Shown: positions 22,259 through 33,352 of the stretch, in pieces
Position numbering within the stretch: position 1 is the first letter of the stretch
Layout: each line of letters starts with the position of its first letter
Assembly (NCBI RefSeq): GCF_013133795.1
Contig: NZ_JABGBN010000001.1
Coordinates: 124,001 to 188,000, forward strand
Direction of reading: 5' to 3'
From: Pelistega suis
GTDB lineage: Bacteria; Pseudomonadota; Gammaproteobacteria; Burkholderiales; Burkholderiaceae_B
DNA: 64,000 nucleotides
Translations under genes and position numbers: made by a program
The notes under the pieces: model-generated
Told to the model about the DNA's origin: nothing
The model's input: only the letters and a program-made list of their open reading frames with translations
The model's database searches: none

Positions 22259-23338
22259 ATGAGTATTGTGAACGTTAATGTGGCAGGTGGCAGTTATGCC
22301 ATTCATATTGCACCTAATGTCTTAAAGCAAGTGGCGACCTCTATTCCAGAAGATGCTAGCAGTATTGTGCTGATTAGTAATAAAACAATTATGCCTTTGT
22401 ATGGCGATGTCGTCAAACAATCACTGTCGGTTACGGCAAAACCATTACATATTTTAGAGTTGCCTGACGGTGAAGCCTTTAAAACCTTAGAAACCTTGAA
22501 TACGATTTATACGTTTTTATTAAGTCAGCGTGTCGATCGTAAAGCAGTGATTGTAGCTCTAGGTGGTGGGGTTATCGGTGATATGTGTGGATATGCAGCG
22601 GCTAGCTATATGCGAGGTATCCGTTTTATTCAAGTGCCGACAACTCTTTTGGCACAGGTAGACTCCTCTGTGGGTGGTAAGACCGCTGTTAATCATCCTC
22701 TTGGTAAGAATATGATTGGTGCTTTTTATCAACCCATTGCCGTGGATATTGATGTAACCGTACTTAAAACGTTACCAGCACGTGAGATATCGGCAGGATT
22801 AGCAGAAGTCATTAAATATGGATTGATTCTTGATGCGGAGTTTTTTGCTTGGTGTGAGGAGAATGTTGCTAAATTATTGGCTTTAGATGCTGAGACTATC
22901 TCTTATGCTATTCATCGTTCTTGTGAGCTCAAAGCATATGTGGTGGGTGAAGACGAAAAAGAAACGGGGATGCGGGCTATTCTTAACCTAGGGCATACCT
23001 TTGGACACGCCATTGAAACAGCTTTAGGTTATGGGAAATGGTTGCATGGTGAGGCTGTTGGATGTGGTATGGTGCAAGCAGCAGAGCTGTCGGCACAGGT
23101 ATTAGGTTTGCCGCGTAGTGAAGTAGACCGTATTCGTTCTCTAGTAGAAGCGATTGGGTGCCCGACGGTGGCACCTAATTTCGGTACAGATAAATGGATT
23201 GAATTAATGCAAATCGATAAAAAAGCAGAGGGTGGCAAAATTAAATTTGTGCTCTTGCCAAAAATTGGTGAGGCAGTGGTAAGAACTGTTCCCTCAGAAG
23301 ATTTAGGTATTGCGTTAAGTCGTACGGTAAAAGCGTAA
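22259..23338 (+). CDS. aroB: 3-Dehydroquinate synthase
   Basis: NAD- and metal-dependent enzyme that converts DAHP to 3-dehydroquinate in the shikimate pathway. The 359-residue product has the NAD-binding stretch ALGGGVIGDMCGYAAA, QVPTTLLAQVDSSVGGKTAVN, the Glu in GLAEVIKYGLI and the metal-binding His residues in LNLGHTFGHAIE and LHGEAVGCGM. GGAGAAAG precedes the ATG. Length is normal. Confidence 0.97.
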   Translation: MSIVNVNVAGGSYAIHIAPNVLKQVATSIPEDASSIVLISNKTIMPLYGDVVKQSLSVTAKPLHILELPDGEAFKTLETLNTIYTFLLSQRVDRKAVIVALGGGVIGDMCGYAAASYMRGIRFIQVPTTLLAQVDSSVGGKTAVNHPLGKNMIGAFYQPIAVDIDVTVLKTLPAREISAGLAEVIKYGLILDAEFFAWCEENVAKLLALDAETISYAIHRSCELKAYVVGEDEKETGMRAILNLGHTFGHAIETALGYGKWLHGEAVGCGMVQAAELSAQVLGLPRSEVDRIRSLVEAIGCPTVAPNFGTDKWIELMQIDKKAEGGKIKFVLLPKIGEAVVRTVPSEDLGIALSRTVKA

Positions 23339-23350
23339 AGAGAGTGGTTT

Positions 23351-24472
23351 ATGGCATTAGCAAGTTATGCAAGTTTAAATGAGGCAACAAAGGGGCGAGT
23401 CCATTTTGAACAAGAAGACCCTAAGCGTAGCCCTTATCAACGAGATCGTGACCGTATTATTCATTGTGGTGCTTTTCGGCGCTTAGAGTATAAGACACAG
23501 GTGTTTGTTAATCACGAAGGTGATTTATTCCGTACTCGTCTTACGCATAGTTTAGAAGTGGCGCAAATTGGGCGTGCAATAGCGCGTAATTTGTCCTTAA
23601 ATGAAGACCTCGTTGAAGCGATTGCTTTGGCACATGATTTAGGACATACGCCTTTTGGTCATGCGGGGCAAGATGCTTTAAATGAATGTATGCGTGACTA
23701 TGCGCCAGAGATTGGTGGGTTTGAACATAATTTGCAAAGCTTGCGTATTGTTGATGAGTTAGAAGAACGCTATGCGAGCTTTAATGGCTTGAATCTTTGT
23801 TTTGAAACGCGAGCAGGTATTTTAAAACATTGTTCAGCACGTAATGCACGTCAATTAGGCGAGGTAGCACAACGTTTTTTAGATAGACAGCAACCAAGCT
23901 TAGAAGCACAATTGACCAATTTAGCCGACGGTATTGCTTACAATAATCACGATATTGATGATGGTTTGCGCTCTGGGTTGATTACGCTTGAGCAGATGCG
24001 AGAGATTCCCATCTTTAATGAACACTATGAGAGCGTGATGTGGTTATATCCTGAGGTTAAAGGGCGTCGGGTGATTTCTGAGACGATTCGTCGCATGATT
24101 AATACCCTTATTGTGGATTTGACGCAGACGACATTAGCGAATATTCGAGACCATCACATTAAGACAATCGAGGATGTTCATCAGGCGCCGATGTTGGTGT
24201 CTTTTTCACCAGAAATTAAAGAGCAAGAAGAAGTATTGAAAAAGTTCTTGATGGACAATCTCTATCGTCACTACAAGGTCATGCGTATGACGGCAAAGGC
24301 AACGATGATTATTCGTGATTTGTTTAAAGCCTTTTTGGAGGAGCCGCGCTTATTGCCGACAGATTATCAATTTGATGATGATAAAAGACAGCAACAAGCG
24401 ATAGCAGATTATATTGCAGGTATGACGGATCGTTTTGCAATGCGTGAACATCGTCAATTATTTGAAGTATAA
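23351..24472 (+). CDS. dGTP triphosphohydrolase-like HD protein
   Basis: HD-domain phosphohydrolase of the Dgt family; such enzymes hydrolyse dGTP or other dNTPs to nucleoside and triphosphate. The 373-residue product shows the metal-binding motifs: [17 protein letters not shown], then [17 protein letters not shown] (HD) and the later [11 protein letters not shown] Asp. It fits the shorter 'type 2 dGTPase-like' subfamily. It lies 12 bases after aroB, the usual aroK-aroB-dgt arrangement. Substrate preference cannot be told. Confidence 0.9.
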   Translation: MALASYASLNEATKGRVHFEQEDPKRSPYQRDRDRIIHCGAFRRLEYKTQVFVNHEGDLFRTRLTHSLEVAQIGRAIARNLSLNEDLVEAIALAHDLGHTPFGHAGQDALNECMRDYAPEIGGFEHNLQSLRIVDELEERYASFNGLNLCFETRAGILKHCSARNARQLGEVAQRFLDRQQPSLEAQLTNLADGIAYNNHDIDDGLRSGLITLEQMREIPIFNEHYESVMWLYPEVKGRRVISETIRRMINTLIVDLTQTTLANIRDHHIKTIEDVHQAPMLVSFSPEIKEQEEVLKKFLMDNLYRHYKVMRMTAKATMIIRDLFKAFLEEPRLLPTDYQFDDDKRQQQAIADYIAGMTDRFAMREHRQLFEV

Positions 24473-24505
24473 ACTTTTATTCAGCTTGCTAGTTTAATGA
24501 GGATA

Positions 24506-27391
24506 TTAAGCTGAATGAGCAAGATGTTTGGCTAGGTACTGTCCCGTTAGACTGTGCTTAGCTTTACAGAGCTCGGCAGGTGTGCCAGTCGCAATAATTT
24601 GTCCACCACCTTGCCCACCTTCAGGACCTAAATCAATAATCCAATCCGCTGTTTTAATGACATCCAGATTATGCTCAATAATGAGTACACTATTGCCTGC
24701 ATCAACCAGTTTATTAATAACGGTTAGCAGTAATTGAATATCCGCAAAATGCAATCCGGTGGTGGGTTCATCGAGAATATACAACGTTTTGCCTGTACTA
24801 CGTTTGGATAGCTCTAAGGATAGTTTGATACGCTGTGCCTCACCACCAGAAAGTGTGGTAGCACTTTGTCCTAGACGGATATAGCCTAAACCCACATCGA
24901 CGAGTGTTTGCAATTTACGAGCAATAGCTGGAACGGCGGAGAAATATGCTAAAGCCTGTGTGACAGTCATCTCTAATACATCGCTAATAGTATGTCCACG
25001 ATAGCGGATGTCGAGTGTCTCACGGTTATAGCGTAATCCTTTGCATGAATCGCAAGGGACGTACATATCAGGTAGAAAATGCATTTCTACTTTAATCACG
25101 CCGTCGCCTTGGCAGACCTCACAACGTCCCCCTTTCACATTAAATGAAAAGCGACCTGCATCATAGCCGCGAGCACGTGCTTCAGGCGTTCCTGCAAATA
25201 GTTCTCGGATAGGGGTGAAGAGTCCCGTATAGGTGGCTGGATTACTACGAGGGGTGCGACCAATAGGGCTTTGATCGACGTTGATAATTTTATCAAGATG
25301 TTCAATACCAGCTAAGCTTTCGTAAGGGGCGGGTTCAGTATGAGCCCTATTGAGGTCACGCATTAAAATCGCAGCTAAGGTTTCATTAATGAGTGTTGAT
25401 TTACCAGAACCCGATACACCCGTAATGCAAACTAATTTTCCTAAAGGGACATTTAGTGTGACGTTTTTAAGGTTATTGCCCGTGCAGCCTACTAAGGTTA
25501 GCCATGGGGTATCTTCATTAATCTGGCGAGATTGTGTTGCGTGAATTTGCTTACGTCCACTGAGATAGTCGCCCGTAATAGAGGTTTTGTGCTGTATCAA
25601 ATCATGGGCTGTCCCTTGGGCGATGACTTGTCCGCCTAGTTCACCTGCTCCTGGTCCCATATCAATGACCCAGTCGGCTGAGCGAATCATGTCCTCATCA
25701 TGCTCGACAACAATTACACTATTGCCAAGGTTGCGTAGGTGTAGCAAGGTATCAATAAGTCTATCGTTATCGCGTTGATGTAGGCCGATAGAAGGCTCGT
25801 CTAGGACATACATCACTCCGGTCAATCCAGAGCCAATTTGTGAGGCAAGACGGATACGTTGCGCCTCACCGCCAGAAATCGTATCTGCACTACGGTCAAG
25901 TGATAGATAGGTGAGACCGACATTATTGAGAAAATGTAGACGGGATTGGATTTCACGAATAATACGCTCAGCAATCTCTTGCTTGGCTCCCTCTAATGTG
26001 AGTTGTTCAAACCATGCCAAACATTCGGCTAGTGAGAGTGCTTCTACTTCGTAAATTCCAAGACCCTTTTTCTTATCATGAGGACGTTTGTCGTGACCAA
26101 TCATGACATGACGAGCGTCTTCTTTTAGACGAGAGCCATGACAACTAGGACAGACGACGGTTGAGCGTAATTTATTTAATTCCTCTTTGATATGTGAATC
26201 TTCGGTGTCTTTCCAGCGGCGTTCCAGATTGGGTAGGATGCCTTCAAAGGAATGCTTTTTAATATTGGTTCGTCCATTTTCGTTTAAATATAAAAAGTCG
26301 ATTTCCTCAGAGCCTGAACCATGCAATAGAATTTGCTGAACGTTTTCATCTAGCTCATTAAATGGGGTATCTAAATCAAAACCATAGTGGAGGGCTAGAC
26401 TATTTAAAATCGTATGGGTAAATTTATTACGCGTATCCCAACCTTGAATAGCGCCACTTGCCAAGCTCAGCTCAGGAAAGGCAACGATACGATGAGGGTC
26501 GAATACTTGCGTATGTCCAAGACCGTCGCATGTTTGGCAAGCACCCATAGGATTATTAAAGCTAAATAAACGAGGCTCAAGCTCACTTAGACTATATCCA
26601 CAGACAGGACACGCATAGCGACTCGAATAAGCGGTTTCTTCTTCGGTATCCATATTGAAGACAATGACACGCCCATCGCTGAGTTTAAGCGCCGTCTCAA
26701 TGCTGTCGGCAAGGCGTTGTTTGTTGTCTTGGCGTACTTTTAGGCGATCAATCACGACATCAATATCGTGTTTTTCGTGTTTATTTAATGGTGGTACATG
26801 GTCTAGTTCCATCATTTCACCATTGATACGAACACGAATAAAGCCTTGTGCTTGGAATTGATTAAATTTGTCTTCAAAAGTCCCTTTGTTTGCACGAGCG
26901 ATAGGGGCAAGCAGACTGATTCGGGTATCGTCGGGAAGATTTAAAATACTATCAACAATATGCGATACACTTTGTGCTTGTAGAGGTTCTTCATGAATAG
27001 GACAATGTGGTGTACCCACGCGAGCATAGAGTAGGCGTAGATAGTCATGAATCTCGGTAATCGTACCCACGGTAGAGCGAGGATTGTGTCCTGCTGTTTT
27101 TTGTTCAATCGCAATGGCTGGTGACAGACCTTCGATGAGGTCTACATCGGGTTTATCCATTAATTGCAAAAATTGACGTGCATAAGCTGACAGACTCTCT
27201 ACGTACCGGCGTTGTCCTTCGGCATATAAGGTATCAAAAGCTAATGAAGACTTACCCGAACCAGATAAGCCAGTGATGACGACTAATTGGTGGCGAGGAA
27301 TGTCCACTGAAATGTTTTTTAAATTATGTGTACGTGCGCCGCGAATTCGAATCACTTCTTGCAGGGAAAGTTCAGTGGTTTTGGGTGTCAT
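24506..27391 (-). CDS. uvrA: Excinuclease ABC subunit A
   Basis: DNA damage sensor of nucleotide excision repair. The product of about 961 residues has two ABC ATPase modules, each with Walker A ([18 protein letters not shown]) and signature (SGGEAQRI) motifs, and two zinc-finger cysteine sets (CPVCGYS/CQTCDG; CEVCQG/CDSCKG). The ATG at 27391 is preferred to one 14 codons upstream, which would add an unconserved hydrophobic stretch; neither has a clear ribosome binding site. It is divergent from the MFS gene. Confidence 0.97.
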   Translation of the reverse strand: MTPKTTELSLQEVIRIRGARTHNLKNISVDIPRHQLVVITGLSGSGKSSLAFDTLYAEGQRRYVESLSAYARQFLQLMDKPDVDLIEGLSPAIAIEQKTAGHNPRSTVGTITEIHDYLRLLYARVGTPHCPIHEEPLQAQSVSHIVDSILNLPDDTRISLLAPIARANKGTFEDKFNQFQAQGFIRVRINGEMMELDHVPPLNKHEKHDIDVVIDRLKVRQDNKQRLADSIETALKLSDGRVIVFNMDTEEETAYSSRYACPVCGYSLSELEPRLFSFNNPMGACQTCDGLGHTQVFDPHRIVAFPELSLASGAIQGWDTRNKFTHTILNSLALHYGFDLDTPFNELDENVQQILLHGSGSEEIDFLYLNENGRTNIKKHSFEGILPNLERRWKDTEDSHIKEELNKLRSTVVCPSCHGSRLKEDARHVMIGHDKRPHDKKKGLGIYEVEALSLAECLAWFEQLTLEGAKQEIAERIIREIQSRLHFLNNVGLTYLSLDRSADTISGGEAQRIRLASQIGSGLTGVMYVLDEPSIGLHQRDNDRLIDTLLHLRNLGNSVIVVEHDEDMIRSADWVIDMGPGAGELGGQVIAQGTAHDLIQHKTSITGDYLSGRKQIHATQSRQINEDTPWLTLVGCTGNNLKNVTLNVPLGKLVCITGVSGSGKSTLINETLAAILMRDLNRAHTEPAPYESLAGIEHLDKIINVDQSPIGRTPRSNPATYTGLFTPIRELFAGTPEARARGYDAGRFSFNVKGGRCEVCQGDGVIKVEMHFLPDMYVPCDSCKGLRYNRETLDIRYRGHTISDVLEMTVTQALAYFSAVPAIARKLQTLVDVGLGYIRLGQSATTLSGGEAQRIKLSLELSKRSTGKTLYILDEPTTGLHFADIQLLLTVINKLVDAGNSVLIIEHNLDVIKTADWIIDLGPEGGQGGGQIIATGTPAELCKAKHSLTGQYLAKHLAHSA

Positions 27392-27501
27392 AAGCTTTGA
27401 AAATAGAACAACAAAAATTTTTGTACAACCCATTACTATAACTTAGCTTATAACTTAGGTAAAATATAAACTTATTAAATGATGATTTACCACGATTAAT
27501 T

Positions 27502-28710
27502 ATGGCTAATTCTGCATCAGCACAACAATCTTCTCGCCCACCACGTATTCCTCTCACCGCTCAAGAGCGTAAAGTCAGTGCAAATCTGGCTTTATTATTT
27601 TCTGTTCGAATGTTGGGTTTGTTTTTGCTGACCCCTGTGTTTGCTGATGCGGCAAGACAGTTAGCGGGTGGAGATAATTTGCTGTTGGTCGGCTTAGCCA
27701 TTGGTGCTTATGGGTTGACACAAGCTATTATGCAAATCCCTTTTGGTATGTTATCGGATAAATTTGGACGTCGCCCCATTATTGTTGTTGGGATGATTTT
27801 ATTCATCATCGGTGGTATGGTGTGCGCCCTATCAGATAGTGTTATGGGGGTTTTGATTGGTCGTGCGATTCAGGGGTTTGGGGCGGTATCCGCAGCGATT
27901 ACCGCTTGGATTGCGGACTCTACTCGCCCTGAAGTGCGTACGCGAGCGATGTCGATGGTAGGTGGCTCTATTGGTCTAGCATTTGCTTTATCACTTGTAT
28001 TATCCCCCTTATTTGTGGAGTGGTTGGGCTTAAGTGGTTTATTTTGGGTGATTAGTGCTTTAGGCTTTATTTGTTTATTATTGGCGACGTTTCTTGTGCC
28101 AGTCGTGCCTATGCATGCCGCAGTCATTAGTGATGTACCAGCAAGAGAGGTGTTGAACAACGATAGTCTCTTACGATTAAATCTAGGCGTCTTTTGTTTG
28201 CATTTTGCCTTAATGGCTATTTTTGTTGTCCTTCCTTCTTCACTCGTCTCACTAGGTGGATTAAGTTTGGGTGAGTTGTGGAAAGTCTATCTGCCAGTTA
28301 TTTTGATTGCCTTGGTTTGCATGGTGCCAGCCGTTTTTTATTTAGAAACACGTAAAAAGCATAAGATTGGCTTAGAAGTGTGTGTCGCGGTGTTAGTGGC
28401 GCTGTTATTGCTTTGGGGGCTTGCAACGTATTCATTTTGGGCTTCTGTCATTGCCTTATTAGTTTTTTTTATTGTCTTTAATGTATTAGAGGCGTTGCAA
28501 CCTTCTATGGTGTCGCGTGTTACCCCGCCGCAGCATAAAGGCTTAGCGTTAGGTCTTTACAATATGAGTCAGGCTTTGGGTGTGGCAGCGGGTGGTGCAG
28601 TAGGGGGGCTACTCGGACAATATTCGCCCATATGGGTTTTTGTGATGGCGGCATTATTATCACTAGGCTGGTTCTTGGTGGCCAGAAAAATGAAACCAAT
28701 GCCGATTTAG
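27502..28710 (+). CDS. MFS transporter
   Basis: Major facilitator protein of 402 residues with about twelve hydrophobic segments. The loop motif MLSDKFGRRPIIVVG between segments 2 and 3 is the MFS motif A, and GRAIQGFGAVSAAITAWIAD resembles drug:proton antiporter motifs. It lies between uvrA and ssb, a neighbourhood I recall from many Burkholderiales, where this gene is annotated only as MFS. The N-terminal 25 residues are polar and cytoplasmic. Substrate unknown. Confidence 0.88.
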   Translation: MANSASAQQSSRPPRIPLTAQERKVSANLALLFSVRMLGLFLLTPVFADAARQLAGGDNLLLVGLAIGAYGLTQAIMQIPFGMLSDKFGRRPIIVVGMILFIIGGMVCALSDSVMGVLIGRAIQGFGAVSAAITAWIADSTRPEVRTRAMSMVGGSIGLAFALSLVLSPLFVEWLGLSGLFWVISALGFICLLLATFLVPVVPMHAAVISDVPAREVLNNDSLLRLNLGVFCLHFALMAIFVVLPSSLVSLGGLSLGELWKVYLPVILIALVCMVPAVFYLETRKKHKIGLEVCVAVLVALLLLWGLATYSFWASVIALLVFFIVFNVLEALQPSMVSRVTPPQHKGLALGLYNMSQALGVAAGGAVGGLLGQYSPIWVFVMAALLSLGWFLVARKMKPMPI

Positions 28711-28798
28711 GGTGGATAAATTTATCCATGGGGGCTATGCAAAATAAAAAAACTCTTTAAGAATATGCATAAATACATGGTTAATAAGGAGAGAAAAT

Positions 28799-29212
28799 AT
28801 GGCCTCAGTGAATAAAGTCATTCTTATTGGTAATCTCGGACGGGACCCAGAAGTGCGCTATAACCCCAATGGTTTTAGCGTGGCGAATCTTAGTGTTGCT
28901 ACGACACATGTTTGGACAGATAAACAAAGTGGTTCTCGCCGAGAGGAGACGGAGTGGCACCGTGTCGTTGCCTTTGGTGCGGTGACCGAGATTATTGATC
29001 GTTACTTAAAAAAAGGTAGTCAGGTTTATATTGAGGGTCGTTTAAGAACACGTAAATGGCAAGATAAAGCAGGCAAAGATCAATATACGACAGAAGTTGT
29101 TGTTGAAAGTTTGCAGATGTTAGGTGCTAAACTTCCTTCAACAGATGAAGAATCTGATGAGGTTGAGGCTGAGCCTTATACTGATCACGATGACGAAGCT
29201 CCGCCATTTTAA
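28799..29212 (+). CDS. ssb: Single-stranded DNA-binding protein, short paralogue
   Basis: Binds single-stranded DNA in replication and repair. The 137-residue product has a complete OB fold starting [19 protein letters not shown], with [11 protein letters not shown] and [11 protein letters not shown], then a very short acidic linker and the tip DDEAPPF. The linker lacks the long Gln/Gly/Pro tail of the usual SSB. A second ssb follows 116 bases later. AAGGAG precedes the ATG. This could be an accessory SSB (competence or repair); its role is not known. Confidence 0.92.
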   Translation: MASVNKVILIGNLGRDPEVRYNPNGFSVANLSVATTHVWTDKQSGSRREETEWHRVVAFGAVTEIIDRYLKKGSQVYIEGRLRTRKWQDKAGKDQYTTEVVVESLQMLGAKLPSTDEESDEVEAEPYTDHDDEAPPF

Positions 29213-29262
29213 ATCGTAAAGTGTTTTCTCTTCGGCAGTGATAAGGACAAAAGGTTATAATG

Positions 29263-29298
29263 ACCCTAACATCAAATTTGAGGATGAGGGTGGTTTTT
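29263..29298 (+). other. Imperfect hairpin between the two ssb genes
   Basis: ACCCT plus CATC (29263-29273) can pair with GATG plus AGGGT (29282-29291), followed by GGTTTTTAT. It may be a weak terminator separating the two ssb genes. Confidence 0.35.
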
Positions 29299-29328
29299 AT
29301 CCCTTATCACACTGGATAGGAATAATAA

Positions 29329-29949
29329 ATGGCATCAGTCAATAAAGTAATTTTAGTTGGTAATCTAGGGCGTGATCCTGAAGTGCGTTCTACACCAGAT
29401 GGGTTTAATGTTGCTAATGTGAGCATTGCAACAACATTCTCTTGGCGTGATAAGAATACAGGTGAACGCCGTGATGAAACGGAGTGGCATCGTGTGGTTT
29501 TTTATAACCGCCAAGCTGAAGTTGTTGGGCAATATTTGAAAAAAGGCAGTCAAATTTATGTTGAAGGTCGTTTGAGAACACGCAAATATACTGGTCAAGA
29601 CGGTATTGAGCGTTATACAACAGAGATTGTTGCCGATGCGATGCAAATGCTAGGCGGACGCAATGGTGGCGATGCACCGATGGCTGAGCCAATGACACGT
29701 GCTGGAGCGTCTACGCAGGGAGCTGGCCAGTATAGCACTCCTTCCTCGGGAGCTCGTGATAGCTTTGGGGATGAGTTTGCTTCGTCATCTCCAGCGCCTC
29801 AAGCGGGGCGTCAGGCTACGGCTCATGTATCTCGTCAGTCGGCTACACCCATGCAGCAGACACGTACCGCTCCGTCACAGGCAGAACGCCCAGCCGCGCC
29901 TCAGACAAGCGAGCCGTTTAATGATATGGATGATGATGTGCCGTTCTAA
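29329..29949 (+). CDS. ssb: Single-stranded DNA-binding protein, long paralogue
   Basis: Likely the housekeeping SSB. The 206-residue product has an OB fold that starts [19 protein letters not shown], with [11 protein letters not shown] and [12 protein letters not shown] long disordered linker rich in Ala, Gln, Ser and Pro (about residues 113-195) follows, then the acidic tip MDDDVPF used to recruit replication and repair proteins. Its OB domain is closely similar to that of the preceding gene, indicating tandem duplication. A strong terminator follows. Confidence 0.95.
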   Translation: MASVNKVILVGNLGRDPEVRSTPDGFNVANVSIATTFSWRDKNTGERRDETEWHRVVFYNRQAEVVGQYLKKGSQIYVEGRLRTRKYTGQDGIERYTTEIVADAMQMLGGRNGGDAPMAEPMTRAGASTQGAGQYSTPSSGARDSFGDEFASSSPAPQAGRQATAHVSRQSATPMQQTRTAPSQAERPAAPQTSEPFNDMDDDVPF

Positions 29950-29968
29950 ATAGGTCGCCTAATGAAAC

Positions 29969-30005
29969 AGCAGTCTTTTTGAAAACAGAAAGACTGCTTT
30001 TTTTA
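29969..30005 (+). terminator. Terminator after the ssb pair
   Basis: AGCAGTCTTT (29969-29978) pairs with AAAGACTGCT (29989-29998), followed by seven T. Confidence 0.9.
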
Positions 30006-30322
30006 TGTTTGAAAACTAAACCCGTACCAACTTCATTATCGGTTCAAACGAATATAAAGCCGATTTTCTGTCCTAGTGATAGTCTACCGCTTGTGAGAAA
30101 TCTAAAGCGTTCAGCATTTTGTTAAGCAGAGTGTAAACAGCAAGCTGCCTTTTTATCGATTTCATGAAACTACTTGAAATGATATCTTAACAAGTATGTT
30201 TTCATTTGATTGCTTATTCATTCCCTTCACGTTTTCGATAGAAATGGCAAGTGGTAGAATGGATTATCTTACAGCTTATTGAGTAGTTTAGTATTAGGTT
30301 TTGAATATATAGGGAGTTATGG
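30006..30322. other. Non-coding gap before yghU
   Basis: An AT-rich stretch of about 317 bases with no convincing reading frame, repeat or RNA structure. AGGGAG just before 30323 is the ribosome binding site of the next gene. No strong promoter could be chosen. Confidence 0.5.
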
Positions 30323-31129
30323 ATGAGTTATACACCACCAGCTGTTTGGGACTATGAAACGGTCAAATCACAAAATGGGGGCAAATTTGGTGGCACAAAT
30401 CGACCTACTGCAGGTGCCACCCATCAACAGATCCTACCAAAGGGATCTCAACCTTATCAACTGTATTCTTTAAATACACCCAATGGTATTAAGGTGAATA
30501 TTCTTCTTGAAGAGTTAAAGGCATTGGGTAAAATCAGCGGTTTTGATGCTTATAAAATAGATATTATGAAAGGTGAGCAATTTGGCTCCGATTTCGTGGC
30601 GATTAACCCTAATTCTAAAATTCCAGCCTTGGTTGATATGACGACTACGCCAGCAACGCCTGTTTTTGAAAGTGGGGCTATTTTGTTGTATCTAGCGAAT
30701 AAACATCAATCTTTTATTCCTCAAAATATGTCTAAACACACGCAGATGTTGTCATGGTTGATGTGGCAAATGGGATCTGCACCTTTTGTGGGTGGCGGTT
30801 TTGGGCATTTTTATGCCTATGCACCTTTCCCTCAAGAATATCCCATCAATCGCTATGCGATGGAAACTAAGCGTCAGTTAGATGTATTAAATCAGCACTT
30901 GGCACAGCATACTTATATGGTGGGTGATGAATATACGATTGCGGATATGGCGATTTATCCTTGGTATGGGCGCTTGTGCTTAGGTCAGTTATACGTGAGT
31001 GATACGTATGATGCAGCTCGCTTTTTAGCCGTTCATGAGTATACGCATATTATTCGTTGGGCAGAGATGTTGGCCGAGCGAGGAACCATACAAAAAGCAC
31101 AGACATTGGTTTTACAAGCGATTGCTTAA
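30323..31129 (+). CDS. yghU: Glutathione S-transferase, YghU/nu class (disulfide-bond oxidoreductase)
   Basis: Glutathione-dependent disulfide or peroxide reductase of the cytoplasm. The 268-residue product has the family-specific N-terminal extension (YTPPAVWDYETVK and GGKFGGTNRPTAG), then a thioredoxin-like GST domain with LYSLNTPNGIKVNILLEEL, NPNSKIPALVD and the Glu-Ser pair VFESGAILLYL. A helical C-terminal domain (YTIADMAIYPW) follows. AGGGAG precedes the ATG. The flavin monooxygenase gene follows 14 bases later. Confidence 0.92.
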   Translation: MSYTPPAVWDYETVKSQNGGKFGGTNRPTAGATHQQILPKGSQPYQLYSLNTPNGIKVNILLEELKALGKISGFDAYKIDIMKGEQFGSDFVAINPNSKIPALVDMTTTPATPVFESGAILLYLANKHQSFIPQNMSKHTQMLSWLMWQMGSAPFVGGGFGHFYAYAPFPQEYPINRYAMETKRQLDVLNQHLAQHTYMVGDEYTIADMAIYPWYGRLCLGQLYVSDTYDAARFLAVHEYTHIIRWAEMLAERGTIQKAQTLVLQAIA

Positions 31130-31143
31130 AAAGGAGAAGTTAG

Positions 31144-32133
31144 ATGAAGCTATCCATACTTAATCTTGTGCCTTTGCGAGAGGGGCAGGATTATCGACAG
31201 GCGATAGAGGCGATGGTAAGTTTGGCTAAGCTTGCGGAGTCTTTAGGTGTGGAGCGTTACTGGATTGCAGAGCATCATAATATGCCCAATTTAGCGAGTT
31301 CAGCGACACAGTTATTGATTCAACACACCTTGGCGAATACATCTACTTTAAAAGTAGGGTCTGGCGGGGTCATGTTACCTAACCATGCGCCTTATCTTGT
31401 GGCTGAGCAATACGGTACTTTAGCGACGCTATATCCCGGTCGTGTGCAGTTAGGTTTAGGAAGAGCGCCGGGGACAGATATGCGAACGGCGAGAGCATTA
31501 CGTCGAGGGGCGATTCATCCTGAGTTTATGGATGATTTGCTCGAACTACGAGGGTATTTTGAAAATACGAATCCCGTATCCGCTTATCCAGCAGCAGGTT
31601 TAGAAATCCCTTTTTATATTTTAGGTTCAAGTACAGATAGTGCGTATCTCGCTGCAGAGCTTGGTTTACCTTATGCATTTGCCTCACATTTTGCTCCCGA
31701 AATGATGGAGGAGGCGGTAGCTATTTATCGTCGTTTATTTAAACCATCTAAGCATTTAGAGAAACCTTATGTGATTTTGGGGGCAAATGCTATCTTAGCG
31801 GATACGCATGAGCAAGCGCAACAGCTTGCTACGACCTATATGCTATTTGCTTTAGGTATTCTGCGAAATGCTCGCCGAAAATTACACGAACCTTTTGCCT
31901 CTCTTGAGGAATTATGGGAGACGTTCTCGGTGAGTCCCCAAGAGCAAGCGTGGTTAGCTCAACGCAGTGAGTATGCTTTTATTGGTACACCTGCTACAGT
32001 CGCTTTCCGTTTGGAGCAGCTTCAAAAACAGGTGGAGTTTGATGAGTTAATGGCAGTCAGCTATATCTTTGATGAAGAAAAACAGCATTATTCATATTCT
32101 TTGTTAAAGAATGTTGTGGATGGTCTTTCTTAG
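31144..32133 (+). CDS. Luciferase-like (LLM class) flavin monooxygenase
   Basis: FMN-dependent oxidoreductase of the bacterial luciferase fold. The 329-residue product has the segments RYWIAEHHNMPNLASSA, VGSGGVMLPNHAPYLVAEQYGTL and GRVQLGLGRAPGTD, standard for the group containing E. coli YhbW. The substrate is unknown. AAGGAG precedes the ATG, and the gene is probably co-transcribed with yghU. A terminator follows. Confidence 0.9.
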   Translation: MKLSILNLVPLREGQDYRQAIEAMVSLAKLAESLGVERYWIAEHHNMPNLASSATQLLIQHTLANTSTLKVGSGGVMLPNHAPYLVAEQYGTLATLYPGRVQLGLGRAPGTDMRTARALRRGAIHPEFMDDLLELRGYFENTNPVSAYPAAGLEIPFYILGSSTDSAYLAAELGLPYAFASHFAPEMMEEAVAIYRRLFKPSKHLEKPYVILGANAILADTHEQAQQLATTYMLFALGILRNARRKLHEPFASLEELWETFSVSPQEQAWLAQRSEYAFIGTPATVAFRLEQLQKQVEFDELMAVSYIFDEEKQHYSYSLLKNVVDGLS

Positions 32134-32168
32134 AAGATAGAAAATAATTAAATGCTTTTTAGAGCGTA

Positions 32169-32208
32169 AAAAGGGTTGAGAGCTTAGTAGCTTTCAACCC
32201 TTCTACTT
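32169..32208. terminator. Terminator between LLM monooxygenase and pirin genes
   Basis: AAGGGTTGA plus AGCT (32171-32184) pairs with AGCT plus TCAACCCTT (32189-32202), with A-rich and T-rich flanks. It serves converging genes. Confidence 0.8.
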
Positions 32209-32220
32209 AGAGGATAGTAT

Positions 32221-33090
32221 TTATTGGACAATTTGTCCGAAACGTCCTGTTTGTACATCCATGATGGCTTGGCGAATTTCTTCTTCGCTATTCATGACGA
32301 ATGGACCATAACCAACCACAGGCTCATCAATCGGCTCACCGCTTAGCAAAAGAATTTTTGCATCGGTGTTGGCTTCAATCTCAACGTCTTTGCCACCTTT
32401 TTCAAAACTTACTAATTGGCTAGCACGTACAATATGTTCACCATTCACAAGAACAGTACCCTCTAATACGAGTAGTAACAAGTTATGGCTTTCTGGTATA
32501 GCAAAGACTTGTTGTTTACCTGCATTAAGACGAATATCCCACATATTAATGGGGGTAAATGTTGATGCCGTGCCGGCTGTCTCGGCAAAATTACCAGCGA
32601 TAATACGGGCGACACCTGCCTCATTTGTCAATGCGACCTCAGGAATATTCTCTGACGTAATCGCTTGGTATTTTGGTGTGGTCATTTTATCTTTTGCAGG
32701 TAAATTAACCCAAAGTTGAACCATTTCAAACATACCACCAGCTTTGGAGAATTCTTCAGAATGAAACTCTTGGTGCATCAAGCCTGAGCCAGCTGTCATC
32801 CATTGCACATCCCCTTCTTTAATCGTGCCGCCACCACCGTGAGAGTCTTTATGAGAAACCTCGCCTTGATAGGCAATAGTGACGGTCTCAAAACCTCGAT
32901 GAGGGTGTTCACCAACGCCACGTGGGCTACCATGATTAGGCTCAAACATACGAGGTGAGTTGTAATCCATGAGTAAAAATGGACTAAGGTTAGTAACACG
33001 ATCATTGTAGGCAAACATACCGTGCACATGAAAACCATTACCTACCCAATGTTTAGCAGGAGCAGAATGTACACGAGCAACTTTTTTCAT
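32221..33090 (-). CDS. Pirin family protein (quercetinase-like cupin)
   Basis: Bicupin of about 289 residues. The N-terminal cupin has the metal-ligand pattern GEHPHRGFETVTI and, later, GLMHQEFHSEE, matching the three His and one Glu of pirins; the second cupin lacks them. Some bacterial members have quercetin 2,3-dioxygenase activity, but the natural substrate is generally unclear. The ATG at 33090 has AAAGGA upstream and is preferred to one 14 codons earlier. Confidence 0.9.
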   Translation of the reverse strand: MKKVARVHSAPAKHWVGNGFHVHGMFAYNDRVTNLSPFLLMDYNSPRMFEPNHGSPRGVGEHPHRGFETVTIAYQGEVSHKDSHGGGGTIKEGDVQWMTAGSGLMHQEFHSEEFSKAGGMFEMVQLWVNLPAKDKMTTPKYQAITSENIPEVALTNEAGVARIIAGNFAETAGTASTFTPINMWDIRLNAGKQQVFAIPESHNLLLLVLEGTVLVNGEHIVRASQLVSFEKGGKDVEIEANTDAKILLLSGEPIDEPVVGYGPFVMNSEEEIRQAIMDVQTGRFGQIVQ

Positions 33091-33352
33091 TTTGGAATCC
33101 TTTGCTAGAAATACTAGCTGGAAATTGAACATGTAAGCATTATAGATTGTTCTAACTAATAGATAAATGCCTTAAAGAGCAACTAATCGTTTCTATTTTT
33201 GCAACGAATTTTGTCATAATTTGTTGACTGGTTTTACATGACGATACTTGCTTTGAAGATGAAAGATAGTAATGATTAAAAATAAAGTGTTAAGCCCCTT
33301 GATTTCTTATTTACGTTTACGTAAAGTAAAGAAAAAGAAAGGAGATATAAAA

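Noticed and set aside
29414-29698. Minus-strand frame opposite the second ssb
   Set aside because: Antisense to a conserved OB-fold gene, with no start signal or recognisable product.
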